Positions 45,901-53,523 are shown, counted from the stretch's first letter. The stretch is 64,000 nt of DNA from Yeosuana aromativorans (GCF_014646655.1 NZ_BMNR01000001.1:562111-626110), one strand, 5' to 3'. Notes: generated by a model from the letters alone, not told the origin. Program-made: numbers and translations.

Positions 45901-46125
45901 AAAGGCATATCATACATTAATCATGAACAGGATAATAAGAAGATTTTACTTTTTGTTAGGGAGAAGAATAAAGATGAATATGGCAATACAATGGGTTATG
46001 TATTTGTTGGTGAAGGACAATTAAAAGAGCATTATGGAACTAAACCTATGAACATTAAATGGGAATTGAAAGAACCGTTGCCACATTATTTATGGAAAGA
46101 TGCTGCAAAACTACAAGTTGGTTAA
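42985..46125 (+). CDS. PLD nuclease - SF2 helicase - DUF3427 fusion protein
   Basis: A 1046-residue multidomain protein. Residues 1-130 are helical and unassigned. A phospholipase D-type nuclease domain follows (about 140-290), with a single HxK motif (LHAKAYLF near 220) and GSSNFSRSALTDG. A superfamily 2 helicase core spans about 325-700: Walker A ATGTGKT near 347, DECH near 441, LTATPER, and motif VI QQLGRGLR. The C-terminal part (about 900-1046; KGISYINHEQ, GYVFVGEG) matches DUF3427. It probably acts on foreign or damaged nucleic acid. It is coupled to the NUDIX gene and flanked by repeats, signs of an acquired accessory module. Type III restriction or repair roles are possible. Confidence 0.88.
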   Translation: MIEGIYEELVTQLVLQKLEEIDKNNFYINKSILDKEEASSVLSKHLAQTIKQALNYIKGDNQIELQIKVANKIILFLKEELKREEFKNDLISIEGEILKAVFSRIDSHFSNFNLHLKEITPYTRLTHSELFTGGNLGLSLESELKKEILSSDKIDLLVSFIKFKGIIILEKELEDFTKRGGQLRVITTTYMGASDYKAIQLLSKLPNTKIKISYNTGNERLHAKAYLFKRNTGFHTAYIGSSNFSRSALTDGLEWNLKITTKEISHIIDKFQKTFDSYWQSNDFELFDDTLHKEKLIESLKYGKNGATLNLNLSFFEIKPFPFQAEILEKLEVERTVHQRNRNLVVAATGTGKTVVSAFDYKKFKDENSSAKLLFLAHRKEILIQSISVFRGILRDNNFGELWVDGLMPDSYKHIFASVQTIKNRLNDLELTPEYFDFIIIDECHHQTANSYRGIINYFKPKVLLGLTATPERMDGGDIQEDFHNRIAAEIRLPEALNRKLLCPFQYFGITDSVDLSKVSWERGRYLSSELSSVYTSNDRRIREIIEALEKYTKNINDVRAVGFCVTINHAKFMAEKFNLAGLKADYLTSNNTQNRDNIHNQLLQKKINYLFVVDIFNEGVDIPEIDTVLFLRPTESLTIFLQQLGRGLRLAENKECLTVLDFVGNSRPEYNFENKFRALIGKTATPVKKEIENNFPHLPLGCSVILEKKAKQIILKNIATATSLNRNQLILKIQNFRHQTTLELNLKNFVEFHNIPLQIIYKRGGWKRLCQAAGIIKDFNNTNEKQIINAISNKWLSCSSTSYFMFILSLAKREFKVSLSELNKIDKQMLLMLHYDVWQNAGGFSSLELSVFEIGKNKVLIEEMIEVLELLIDRIDFKEIDIQLPYQQPLKIHARYTRDQILSAFGLSTFEKKSPSREGIAENSILNTEILFINLIKSEENFSPTTMYDDYAINETLFHWQSQNSAGPETPKGISYINHEQDNKKILLFVREKNKDEYGNTMGYVFVGEGQLKEHYGTKPMNIKWELKEPLPHYLWKDAAKLQVG

Positions 46126-46149
46126 TTTGAATAAATTCATGCCTACCAG

Positions 46150-46165
46150 GCGTTAGGGATGGTAG
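46150..46165 (+). repeat. Truncated copy of repeat B
   Basis: GCGTTAGGGATGGTAG is the exact reverse complement of 39301-39316. The rest of the element is missing or diverged. It begins 25 bases after the helicase stop codon. Confidence 0.6.
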
Positions 46166-46193
46166 TGACATCCTTTTTGCCTTAATACATAGC

Positions 46194-46787
46194 CGTCATT
46201 ACGGGACAGAGCGTAAAGAAAATGTATAGTATACATTTTTAGCGAATGGGCCAGATGGCGCGCTAGGAAAGCGACTAAAATAATCTTTTCAAAAGAAAGA
46301 AAAAGATTGCTTCGCTATGATCGCAATGACGACTAAGTCATTACGAGGAGGAACGACGACGTAATCTCATTGGATAAAGAGATTGCCACAGAAAATCAGA
46401 AATTTTCTTCGCAATGACGGAAAAAATAGAAAACATCAATGGGATTGCTTCGCTATGCTCGCAATGACGGGAATCAAAATATTGGTTATTACTTTTTATC
46501 GTCATTACGGGACAGAGCGTAAAGAAAATGTATAGTATACATTTTTAGCGAATGGGCCAGATGGCGCGCTAGGAAAGCGACTGAAGTAATCTTTTAATGT
46601 AAAAGAAATAGATTGCTTCACTTCGTTCGCAATGACGACTAAGTCATTACGAGGAGGAACGACGAAGTAATCTCATTGGATAAAGAGATTGCCACAGAAA
46701 ATTATAAATTTTCTTCGCAATGACGCAAAAAATAGAAAGCAACAATGGGATTGCTTCCCACTTCGTGCCTCGTGGTCGCAATGACGA
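46194..46787 (+). repeat. Two tandem copies (306-bp period) of composite repeat A
   Basis: The copies start at 46194 and 46500. Each holds a CGTCATTACGGGACAGAGCG head, a perfect palindrome AAAATGTATA-G-TATACATTTT (46219-46239 and 46525-46545), a GATTGCTTC...GCAATGACG unit and a TCATTACGAGGAGGAACGAC unit. Each ends with a segment that is the inverse of 39342-39475. This explains most of the 774-base gene-free stretch between the helicase gene and dgt; no coding sequence is credible here. Confidence 0.88.
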
Positions 46788-46810
46788 AAAACTCAAACCA
46801 TTCCCATTCC

Positions 46811-46896
46811 GCGTTAGGGATTGAGGCTTTGTTGGAGCTCCTTGCAAAGAGCGACTGCCGAAAGCCCGACCACGCCAAGCGTGGTAACGCCCAAAA
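46811..46896 (+). repeat. Dispersed repeat B, direct copy (right flank)
   Basis: It starts GCGTTAGGGATTG, contains AAGCCCGACC and ends GTAACGCCCAAAA, mirroring 39251-39316 on the opposite strand. Together with repeat A it makes the right boundary of the accessory region. The dgt stop codon follows within four bases. Confidence 0.75.
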
Positions 46897-46899
46897 CAC

Positions 46900-48240
46900 C
46901 TAAAAGTGCATGCCTTTTATTTTGTTGTAGTTAAGTATGGCATTGCTATCGGACAGTAACGACACGTAGTTGCAAACCGACAAGAGGCGTTTGTATAGGC
47001 TGTCCTCATCCAGTTTGATGGTTTTGGGCAGGCGGTTTAAAATAAGCTTGTCGTAATTTGAGGCCTGATTGGTATGGCTGTTATTGACGGCTTTGGTGTA
47101 CACACTCAACAGATGTTTGATGATTTCGTACCCGGCAATTTCCTTGTCAACCACCTCTTCTGATTTATAAATGTTGTCCACACTTATTTTGATGATATCG
47201 TTTATTTGGGCCTCGTATTTACTTTTGTCCAACAGGGCTGTTTGAAAGGTCCCGTTTAAAATAGCGGTTTCGTTGTCCATGAAAATGGTGACCGCTTCAT
47301 CAATCAAGGTGCCAATGGCCAGCGCGCGTAAATAACTTACCCGGTCTTCCTTGTTGGAAAGGGCATAGTAGTTTTCTGTTTTGATGCGGCCCCGAACCAA
47401 ATTGATCAAGTATTCCAAGGCAAATTCTTCTTGGATAAGGCCTAGGTTGATGCCGTCTTCAAAATCAATAATGGTATAACAAATATCATCTGCGGCTTCT
47501 ACTAAAAACGCTAGCGGATGCCTTGAAAAACTAATATCGGTATCACTTCGTTGTATGAGTCCCAGTTCATGGGCAACATCTGTAAAGGCGTCTGTTTCAC
47601 TTTGGAAAAACCCATATTTTTTGTCGGCTATATGGTTGCTTGGCTTTTTGGGCAAGGATTCTTTGGGGTATTTCATAAACGCGCCCAGTGTGGCGTAGCT
47701 TAATCGCAGACCGCCCTCGCGCCCGTCACGGCTTTCGGTTAAGATTTTAAAGCCGTTGGCATTGCCTTCAAAATCGCATAAATCCTGATATTCCTTAGCG
47801 GTGAGTTGGTTTTTGTATTGGGCGCCTTCGCCGGTTTTAAAAAACTCGCCGATGGCCTTTTCGCCGGAATGTCCAAACGGTGGATTCCCAATATCATGTG
47901 CCAAAGCCGCTGCCGCCACGATGGCGCCAAAATCATTGGCTTGATAGCCGTGAACGGTTTGTAGGTGCGGATGTTTTTCCAGTAGTTTTTGGCCCACGCG
48001 CCGGCCTATGGAACGCCCCACCACGCTCACCTCTAAACTGTGTGTTAAGCGCGTGTGCACAAAATCGATTTTCGATAAGGGGATGACTTGGGTTTTATCT
48101 TGAAGGCTTCTAAATTCTGAAGAAAAAATCACGCGGTCATAATCTACTTCAAACCCCAGACGGGTTTCATCTTGTTCTTTCCGGATGCGTTTATTGGTGT
48201 CGCCAAAGCGTTTTAAGGATAGTAATTGTTCCCAGTTCAT
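46900..48240 (-). CDS. dgt: Deoxyguanosinetriphosphate triphosphohydrolase (dGTPase-like)
   Basis: About 446 residues from ATG 48240 (MNWEQLLSLKRFGDTNKRIR), preferred over ATG 48249. An HD-domain phosphohydrolase: RLTHSLEVSVVGRSIG and AALAHDIGNPPFGHSGEKAI carry the metal-binding His and Asp residues, and RSLQDKTQVIPL is the dGTPase N-terminal motif. It removes triphosphate from dGTP, limiting or balancing the dNTP pool. No other nucleotide gene is adjacent on its strand. It could instead be a SAMHD1-like or anti-phage dNTPase, but the motifs fit housekeeping dGTPase. Confidence 0.92.
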   Translation of the reverse strand: MNWEQLLSLKRFGDTNKRIRKEQDETRLGFEVDYDRVIFSSEFRSLQDKTQVIPLSKIDFVHTRLTHSLEVSVVGRSIGRRVGQKLLEKHPHLQTVHGYQANDFGAIVAAAALAHDIGNPPFGHSGEKAIGEFFKTGEGAQYKNQLTAKEYQDLCDFEGNANGFKILTESRDGREGGLRLSYATLGAFMKYPKESLPKKPSNHIADKKYGFFQSETDAFTDVAHELGLIQRSDTDISFSRHPLAFLVEAADDICYTIIDFEDGINLGLIQEEFALEYLINLVRGRIKTENYYALSNKEDRVSYLRALAIGTLIDEAVTIFMDNETAILNGTFQTALLDKSKYEAQINDIIKISVDNIYKSEEVVDKEIAGYEIIKHLLSVYTKAVNNSHTNQASNYDKLILNRLPKTIKLDEDSLYKRLLSVCNYVSLLSDSNAILNYNKIKGMHF

Positions 48241-48299
48241 GATATACATTTAAGCACAGGCAAGATAATGAAATTCGCTAATAATAAAACTGTGAATTT

Positions 48300-48378
48300 G
48301 GTAACATTACGGTAACATTTTAATGACGGTTGTTTAATGATTAGGTAACATTTCAATCACAGTAAAGCTATTTATTTG
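48300..48378 (+). promoter_or_regulatory. Promoter with five 11-bp-phased TAAC-type boxes (PHO-box-like), P1
   Basis: Cores TAAC 48302, TAAC 48313, TGAC 48324, TAAT 48335 and TAAC 48346 recur every 11 bases; the first two and the last share GGTAACATT. A -7 element TTTATTTG ends at 48378, with its TTTG starting exactly 29 bases after the start of the last core. Direct repeats with 11-bp period are the hallmark of PhoB/OmpR-family sites. The gene at 48401 follows. Confidence 0.75.
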
Positions 48379-48400
48379 TGTGGTTAATTAGAAGCATACT

Positions 48401-48799
48401 ATGAAATCATTATTTACATTAGTCTTACTCGCCTTTTCAACCTTAGGTTTTGCCCAAAACACAGGGATTGTTGTTGGTAAAGTTACGGACAATGCCGTGA
48501 ATAATGAGCCTTTGATTTACGCCAATATCTCCATTAAAGGAACTGCCATTGAGGCCTCCACGGACATGACAGGATTGTTTCATATTGAAAACTTAGCCGA
48601 TGGTGATTACACCTTGATTTGCAGTTTTGCGGGTTACGAAACCAAAGAGCTAAACATTCATGTAAGCGCCATGGAGCCAACTCAAATTGCTTTGTCTTTA
48701 AACCCAAGTACGGTGTCTTTAAATGACCTTGCCGCTTTGGGCATTGACGTTGCTGCTGCTAAAGACAATGGCAAAACCAGCGTTGCGCTTAACAATTAA
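48401..48799 (+). CDS. Secreted carboxypeptidase-regulatory-like domain protein
   Basis: A 132-residue protein with signal peptide (MKSLFTLVLLAFSTLGFAQ) followed by one CarboxypepD_reg-like beta-sandwich domain (TGIVVGKVTDNAVNNEPLIY onward, about 20-105) and a short helical tail. It is closely similar to the N-terminal domain of the TonB receptor encoded next (shared pattern TGxxVGKxxDxxxNNEPL). It could be a free-standing copy of that domain made by partial duplication, perhaps a periplasmic partner of the receptor. It has its own PHO-like promoter. Confidence 0.8.
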   Translation: MKSLFTLVLLAFSTLGFAQNTGIVVGKVTDNAVNNEPLIYANISIKGTAIEASTDMTGLFHIENLADGDYTLICSFAGYETKELNIHVSAMEPTQIALSLNPSTVSLNDLAALGIDVAAAKDNGKTSVALNN

Positions 48800-48884
48800 T
48801 TCCTTTTCGGTTTTTTAAAACCGCATCTACATCACCCTTTAATTCCCATTAACAAGTTCCATTTTTTTGGCTTTTCTTGTATGT

Positions 48885-49002
48885 TAACTTAATGTTTACA
48901 GATTCCAAATTGGGTCCTACAATCATAACATTGAGGTAACGCTTTCGTTACTGTTCTTTAATTCTTAGGTAACATCCTATTTACATGTTGTGCGTTTCTT
49001 TG
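48885..49002 (+). promoter_or_regulatory. Promoter with phased TAAC-type boxes before the TonB receptor, P2
   Basis: A first pair, TAAC 48885 and TTAC 48896, is followed by five phased cores: TAAC 48926, TAAC 48937, TTAC 48948, TAAT 48959 and TAAC 48970, all 11 bases apart. The -7 element TTTCTTTG ends at 49002; its TTTG begins 29 bases after the last core, the same as in P1. The order of cores is nearly the same as P1, and TTAGGTAACAT is shared around the last box. Confidence 0.78.
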
Positions 49003-49025
49003 CATCAATAAATTTTAAAAAACTG

Positions 49026-51875
49026 ATGAAAAAAATCATACTATTATTTATACTTTTTGTTTCAACCTTCTCCTATGCACAGACCACAGGTTCAATAGTA
49101 GGGAAACTGATTGATAAAGAATATAATAATGAACCACTGGCATTTGCTAACATATTAATTAAAGGAACAACCAAAGGAACCACATCGGATATTGATGGGT
49201 TATATGGTTTTGAAAATTTAACCCCAGGAACATACACCTTGGTGTTTAGTTTTGTGGGCTATGAAACACAGGAAATAAACGCACAAGTTGTTGCTGGCAA
49301 AGTGACTGAGATAAACGTTCCTATGGGTGCTAGTGCCGCCTCTCTTGATGAAGTTGTGATTACCACTACCACCAAACGTGAAAGTGAAACAGCCTTGTTG
49401 TTAGAACAAAAGAAAGCTGTTGAAATCAAACAAAGTATTGGTGCCGAAGAATTGTCAAGAAAAGGTGTCAGTGATGCTGCAGGAGCGGTTTCTAAAATCT
49501 CCGGTATCTCAAAACAAGAAGGTTCCAGCAACGTGTATGTAAGAGGTTTGGGTGATAGATACTTAAATACTACTTTAAACGGCCTGTCCTTACCATCAAA
49601 CAATGTTAATAAAAAGAACATTGACTTAAATTTATTTTCAACCGACATCATTGAGAACGTATCCGTTTCAAAAGCGTATTCGTCTAAATTTTACGGTGAT
49701 TTTTCAGCTGGTAATGTGGATATTAAATCTAAAGACTACACTGGAAACGGCTTTCTTGAATTAACAGCTGGTTCTGGTTTTAATACCAATGCCATTGGCA
49801 AAAACTTTGTAAGAAGTGAAGGCACTGGCTTTTTTGGTTACTATGGTCGTTACGCACACAATCCATTTGCCATTATATTATCACATGGCATTGATCCTGT
49901 TGATGCAGGTACACCCATAAACATCAATTATGGTGGTTCTGCCGGGAAATCGTTCAACTTTAAAAACGATTCTAAATTAAGTTTGTTTTTAACAGGTTCT
50001 TTTGAGAATGGTTATGAATACAGAAAAGGAAGTGCAGTAGATTATACCCTTACAGAGAAAAAAGCGTTTGATGCAGCTGAAGAATATGAATATTCAACCA
50101 ATTCAACAGTCATGGGAAGCGCCATTTACAGAATAGATGATAAAAATAAGTTGAAATTCACCTCTTTGTTCATCAACAATTCATCAGATGTTGTGGGCTA
50201 TTTTGGTATTGACGGAACCGGTAGAAGTAGAGATGCACAGCAAGACACACAGAAAGGTTTCTATCAAATGAATGTTCAGTTTGATCAAACCCAAATGACG
50301 ATTAATCAATTGGAAGGGTCACACACTTCTGGAAAGTTTGATGTGGATTGGGGCGTTGGTTATAACCTGGTACATTCCAAACAACCAGATAGAAAGCGTA
50401 TTACACTGGAAAATTATCAATATGCATTGGATAATGACCCTAATACAAACCCTACCTTTTATAACAATGTGGATTATGATAACCAACGGTATTTTCAAAA
50501 CATCACAGATGAGGAAATCAATAGCCGATTGAATTTAGCTTATAACCTTTCCGACCAAGTAAAAATCAATTTTGGTTATGATGGTAAACACAAAACAAGG
50601 GATTTTAACAACATACGATATGGCTATCAAATCGTTGACACCAAATATCCTGTAACCGATGTTACCAATTTTAATGATATTTTCTCGCTTGATAACTTAC
50701 GCATAAATCCTAATGACAACACTGGTATTTATCAAATAAAAGTGTTCAATCCAATTCCTGGGTTAAACAATGTGAACCGCCCTGGGCTACCAGAAAATAC
50801 CTATAAAGGCGTTTTAAATGTATATGCAGGATATGCCAATGCAGAAATTAAAGCAGGAGACAAATGGTTGTTTGTACCTGGTATTCGCTTTGAAAATATT
50901 GAGCAAAACATTTCTTATGATGTGATCAATTTAGGAAATAAAGGTGTAGATGCTGTCAATACTACGAGTACTATATTTTTACCTAGTTTAAATATTAAAT
51001 ACGCTATCAATGACGATCAAAATTTGCGTTTTACGGCCAGTCAAACGGTGTCTCTACCTGAATTTAAAGAGGCTGCTCCATTTGTTTATGAAAACGTTTC
51101 GTCAAGTATTGGTGGTAATCCAGACATCCTTGGTGCTACAGGTGCTAATCTTGTAAACATAAACAACACAGCATATTCTAAAATATATAACATCGATTTA
51201 AAATATGAATGGTTCTTTAGTAAAAGCGAATTGTTATCAATATCAGCATTTACAAAACAAATAAAAGATCCTATCAATCTGGTAGTTGGTGCAGATGCCA
51301 CCGGAACGCAACGTTATTTTAGAACAGGTGATAAAGCCAATATTTATGGAGTAGAGCTTGAAATAAGAAAAAACCTAATCACTACTGATGATGATGATGC
51401 TAAATTATCCATTGGCTTTAATGGTACTTATATGAAAACTACTCAAAACTTATATGACCAAATAGTAGGTACCCGTTTTAATTTATCATTCAATAAAAGT
51501 AAAGACAAATTACAAGGCGCATCCCCATTTCTGTTAAATGCAGACATTCAATATGCCCCTGTATTTAACAACTACAAACCAACAGGAACCTTGGTGTTCT
51601 CATATTTCGCTGACAGAATTGATGCTTTGGGATCTGGTGATTTAGGAAACATTGTGGAAAAAGGAGTTCCAACCTTAGATTTTGTTTGGAAAAACAATCT
51701 TCTAAAAAATAAATTAGAGATAAACCTTAGCGCTAAAAACCTATTAAACCCTACTATTAAATACGTTAGGCAAGCTACTATAGGCGATGTAGTTGTGACA
51801 TCTGCCAATGGTAAAGGGATTTCAAACTATAAACGCGGTATGGATGTAGGCCTACAATTAAAATATAAATTTTAA
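49026..51875 (+). CDS. TonB-dependent receptor of the putative phosphate regulon
   Basis: About 949 residues from ATG 49026, where a signal peptide begins (MKKIILLFILFVSTFSYAQ); the 12-residue longer frame is rejected. It has a CarboxypepD_reg-like domain (about 20-105), a plug domain (SDAAGAVSKISGISKQEGSS, VYVRGLGDRYLNTTLNG), a barrel, and a final strand ending LQLKYKF. It is the receptor for TonB-energised uptake of an unknown substrate. The PHO-like promoter in front and the PiT gene nearby suggest phosphate or phosphate esters. It is co-directional with the beta-helix lipoprotein gene 36 bases downstream. Confidence 0.88.
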   Translation: MKKIILLFILFVSTFSYAQTTGSIVGKLIDKEYNNEPLAFANILIKGTTKGTTSDIDGLYGFENLTPGTYTLVFSFVGYETQEINAQVVAGKVTEINVPMGASAASLDEVVITTTTKRESETALLLEQKKAVEIKQSIGAEELSRKGVSDAAGAVSKISGISKQEGSSNVYVRGLGDRYLNTTLNGLSLPSNNVNKKNIDLNLFSTDIIENVSVSKAYSSKFYGDFSAGNVDIKSKDYTGNGFLELTAGSGFNTNAIGKNFVRSEGTGFFGYYGRYAHNPFAIILSHGIDPVDAGTPININYGGSAGKSFNFKNDSKLSLFLTGSFENGYEYRKGSAVDYTLTEKKAFDAAEEYEYSTNSTVMGSAIYRIDDKNKLKFTSLFINNSSDVVGYFGIDGTGRSRDAQQDTQKGFYQMNVQFDQTQMTINQLEGSHTSGKFDVDWGVGYNLVHSKQPDRKRITLENYQYALDNDPNTNPTFYNNVDYDNQRYFQNITDEEINSRLNLAYNLSDQVKINFGYDGKHKTRDFNNIRYGYQIVDTKYPVTDVTNFNDIFSLDNLRINPNDNTGIYQIKVFNPIPGLNNVNRPGLPENTYKGVLNVYAGYANAEIKAGDKWLFVPGIRFENIEQNISYDVINLGNKGVDAVNTTSTIFLPSLNIKYAINDDQNLRFTASQTVSLPEFKEAAPFVYENVSSSIGGNPDILGATGANLVNINNTAYSKIYNIDLKYEWFFSKSELLSISAFTKQIKDPINLVVGADATGTQRYFRTGDKANIYGVELEIRKNLITTDDDDAKLSIGFNGTYMKTTQNLYDQIVGTRFNLSFNKSKDKLQGASPFLLNADIQYAPVFNNYKPTGTLVFSYFADRIDALGSGDLGNIVEKGVPTLDFVWKNNLLKNKLEINLSAKNLLNPTIKYVRQATIGDVVVTSANGKGISNYKRGMDVGLQLKYKF

Positions 51876-51911
51876 CCACTAATATTAAACAGAAATTAAT
51901 TAAACAAAAAA

Positions 51912-53102
51912 ATGATGAAAAATAATTTATTTTTAGGATTAGCAATGATTACACTGCTTTTCTCTTCTTGTACGACAGATAATACAGCTGATATCGTTAT
52001 AAACGATAATAGCGTGACCAATAACACTGGTGGTGGCGGTGAAACAACTAAACCACTTGTTTACTTATCTGGTACCATGTCAAGTAACTTAACTTTAAGT
52101 TCAGATAACCAATACATCCTTAATGGCCCATTAATTATGGAAGCTGGTACAACGTTAACAATCCCTGCAGGAATGACCGTAAAAGCAGAAGCAACTGGTG
52201 CTAGCGTATATATTGCCATATCACAAGGTGCCAAAATAATTGCAGAAGGAACTGCAGATAAGCCTATTGTTTTAACGTCTAATGCCGCAAATCCTGTAGC
52301 TGGTAACTGGGGAGGCTTGATTCTTTTAGGAAAAGCACCTGTTAATTCAGTTACGGGAACACAAACGTCTACTTCTGAAATTGGAAGTTTACCTTATGGT
52401 GGAACTGATGCTGCTGATAGTTCTGGATCTTTAAAATATGTTCGCTTAGAATATTCTGGAGGTGCTGCAAGCGGCTCAAGCGAAAATAATGGGTTCTCTT
52501 TTTACGGTGTTGGTAGTGGTACTGTAGTTGACTATATAGAATCCTACGAAGGTAAAGATGATGGTGCTGAGTTTTTTGGTGGTACTGTAAATGTTAGTCA
52601 TTATGTAGCGGTTAACAACCATGATGATTCTATTGACTGGACTGAAGGATTTTCTGGATCAATAACAGATGCCTACGTAAAACACGGTCCAGACCATGAC
52701 AAAGGTATTGAAGCTGATGGCTATAATACTGATTATTCTCATGCAGCTGCTTTTTGGTCAAATCCAACTTTAACCAATATTACAATCATTGGTAATGGTT
52801 CTTCTACAGGCGGTGAAGCCGTTCGTTTAAGAGTTGGAACAAAAGCTTCATTAAATAATCTTTACATCAAAGGTTTTGACAAAGGATTTGGAATCCATGG
52901 TGATGCTGGTGACAATCCAACTGGTGCTTGGGTGTTAGATGGATCTTTACACGCAACTGATGTAACATTTGATGATGTTACCAACAAGTTAGACAATCAA
53001 ACAACCGAAACCTTTACTGTTACAGATTTAGTAACTAATGATGGTGGTGCAACTCAAACAGATGTAGCTACTTGGGGCGCTGGTTGGACAAGAATTGAAT
53101 AA
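51912..53102 (+). CDS. Beta-helix surface lipoprotein paired with the TonB receptor
   Basis: A 396-residue lipoprotein (lipobox LFSSC, Cys near 20) with a low-complexity Asn/Gly/Thr linker (about 25-45). Then comes a right-handed beta-helix-like body with Gly/Asn turns (KIIAEGTADKPIVL, GNWGGLILLGKAP, GAEFFGGTVNVSH) and an Asp/His-rich stretch (NNHDDSIDWTEG, HGPDHDKGIEADG) that could bind metal. It follows the TonB receptor directly and so takes the place SusD occupies in Sus-type loci. It is probably surface-exposed and helps capture substrate. A terminator follows. Confidence 0.78.
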   Translation: MMKNNLFLGLAMITLLFSSCTTDNTADIVINDNSVTNNTGGGGETTKPLVYLSGTMSSNLTLSSDNQYILNGPLIMEAGTTLTIPAGMTVKAEATGASVYIAISQGAKIIAEGTADKPIVLTSNAANPVAGNWGGLILLGKAPVNSVTGTQTSTSEIGSLPYGGTDAADSSGSLKYVRLEYSGGAASGSSENNGFSFYGVGSGTVVDYIESYEGKDDGAEFFGGTVNVSHYVAVNNHDDSIDWTEGFSGSITDAYVKHGPDHDKGIEADGYNTDYSHAAAFWSNPTLTNITIIGNGSSTGGEAVRLRVGTKASLNNLYIKGFDKGFGIHGDAGDNPTGAWVLDGSLHATDVTFDDVTNKLDNQTTETFTVTDLVTNDGGATQTDVATWGAGWTRIE

Positions 53103-53124
53103 ATAATTGAATTAAATACAAACA

Positions 53125-53156
53125 AAAAAAGCATCCAAATTAGGATGCTTTTTTTG
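53125..53156. terminator. Bidirectional terminator after the beta-helix lipoprotein gene
   Basis: Hairpin AAGCATCC-N6-GGATGCTT with A-run on one side and T-run on the other. It lies between convergent genes. Confidence 0.88.
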
Positions 53157-53172
53157 TTATGTTTGGTCTTAT

Positions 53173-53523
53173 TTAAAACTCGTCGTTTCCTTTAACTTCT
53201 GATTCTTTTAAATTAGCAATAACATTAGTATCATAATCAACTTCTTTTACTGTTTCTTTAGTCCAGTAAAACCATTTGCCGACTTTTTTCCCATTGTCAT
53301 AATTAGCTAAAACTGTTTTATTGCCTTCCTTATCATAACTAATCCATTGGCCTTGTAATTTTCCGTCTAAAGTATAAGTCCCGGTTTGACTAACAAGTCC
53401 ATTATCATAATAATAAACAACATCTATTAAATTAGTATCTTTGTTTAGTTTTAAGGTTCTTTCTTTTTGAGCAAATGCTACTACAGTGAATAACATAATT
53501 GCAGTTATAAATATCTTTTTCAT
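53173..53523 (-). CDS. Secreted MORN/YwqK-like repeat protein
   Basis: A 116-residue protein with signal peptide (cleaved near VVAFAQ) and three repeats of the pattern YYDNG-LxxxG-Y, QGQWISYDKEGNK and GKKVGKWFYW. This is the YwqK/MORN-2-type repeat common in Bacteroidetes periplasmic or surface proteins. Function unknown. A minus-strand -7 box TATATTTG (53564-53557) lies 33 bases upstream. It diverges from the PiT gene, whose distal TAAC boxes lie between them. Confidence 0.78.
   Translation of the reverse strand: MKKIFITAIMLFTVVAFAQKERTLKLNKDTNLIDVVYYYDNGLVSQTGTYTLDGKLQGQWISYDKEGNKTVLANYDNGKKVGKWFYWTKETVKEVDYDTNVIANLKESEVKGNDEF

Noticed and set aside
46194..46896. Possible CRISPR array from repeated GTCATTGCGA-like units
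   Set aside because: Units are unevenly spaced, in both orientations, and there are no unique spacers of constant length or cas genes; they are dispersed repeats.
49259..49651. 130-codon minus-strand frame inside the TonB receptor gene
   Set aside because: Antisense to the plug domain coding region, with no promoter or family resemblance.
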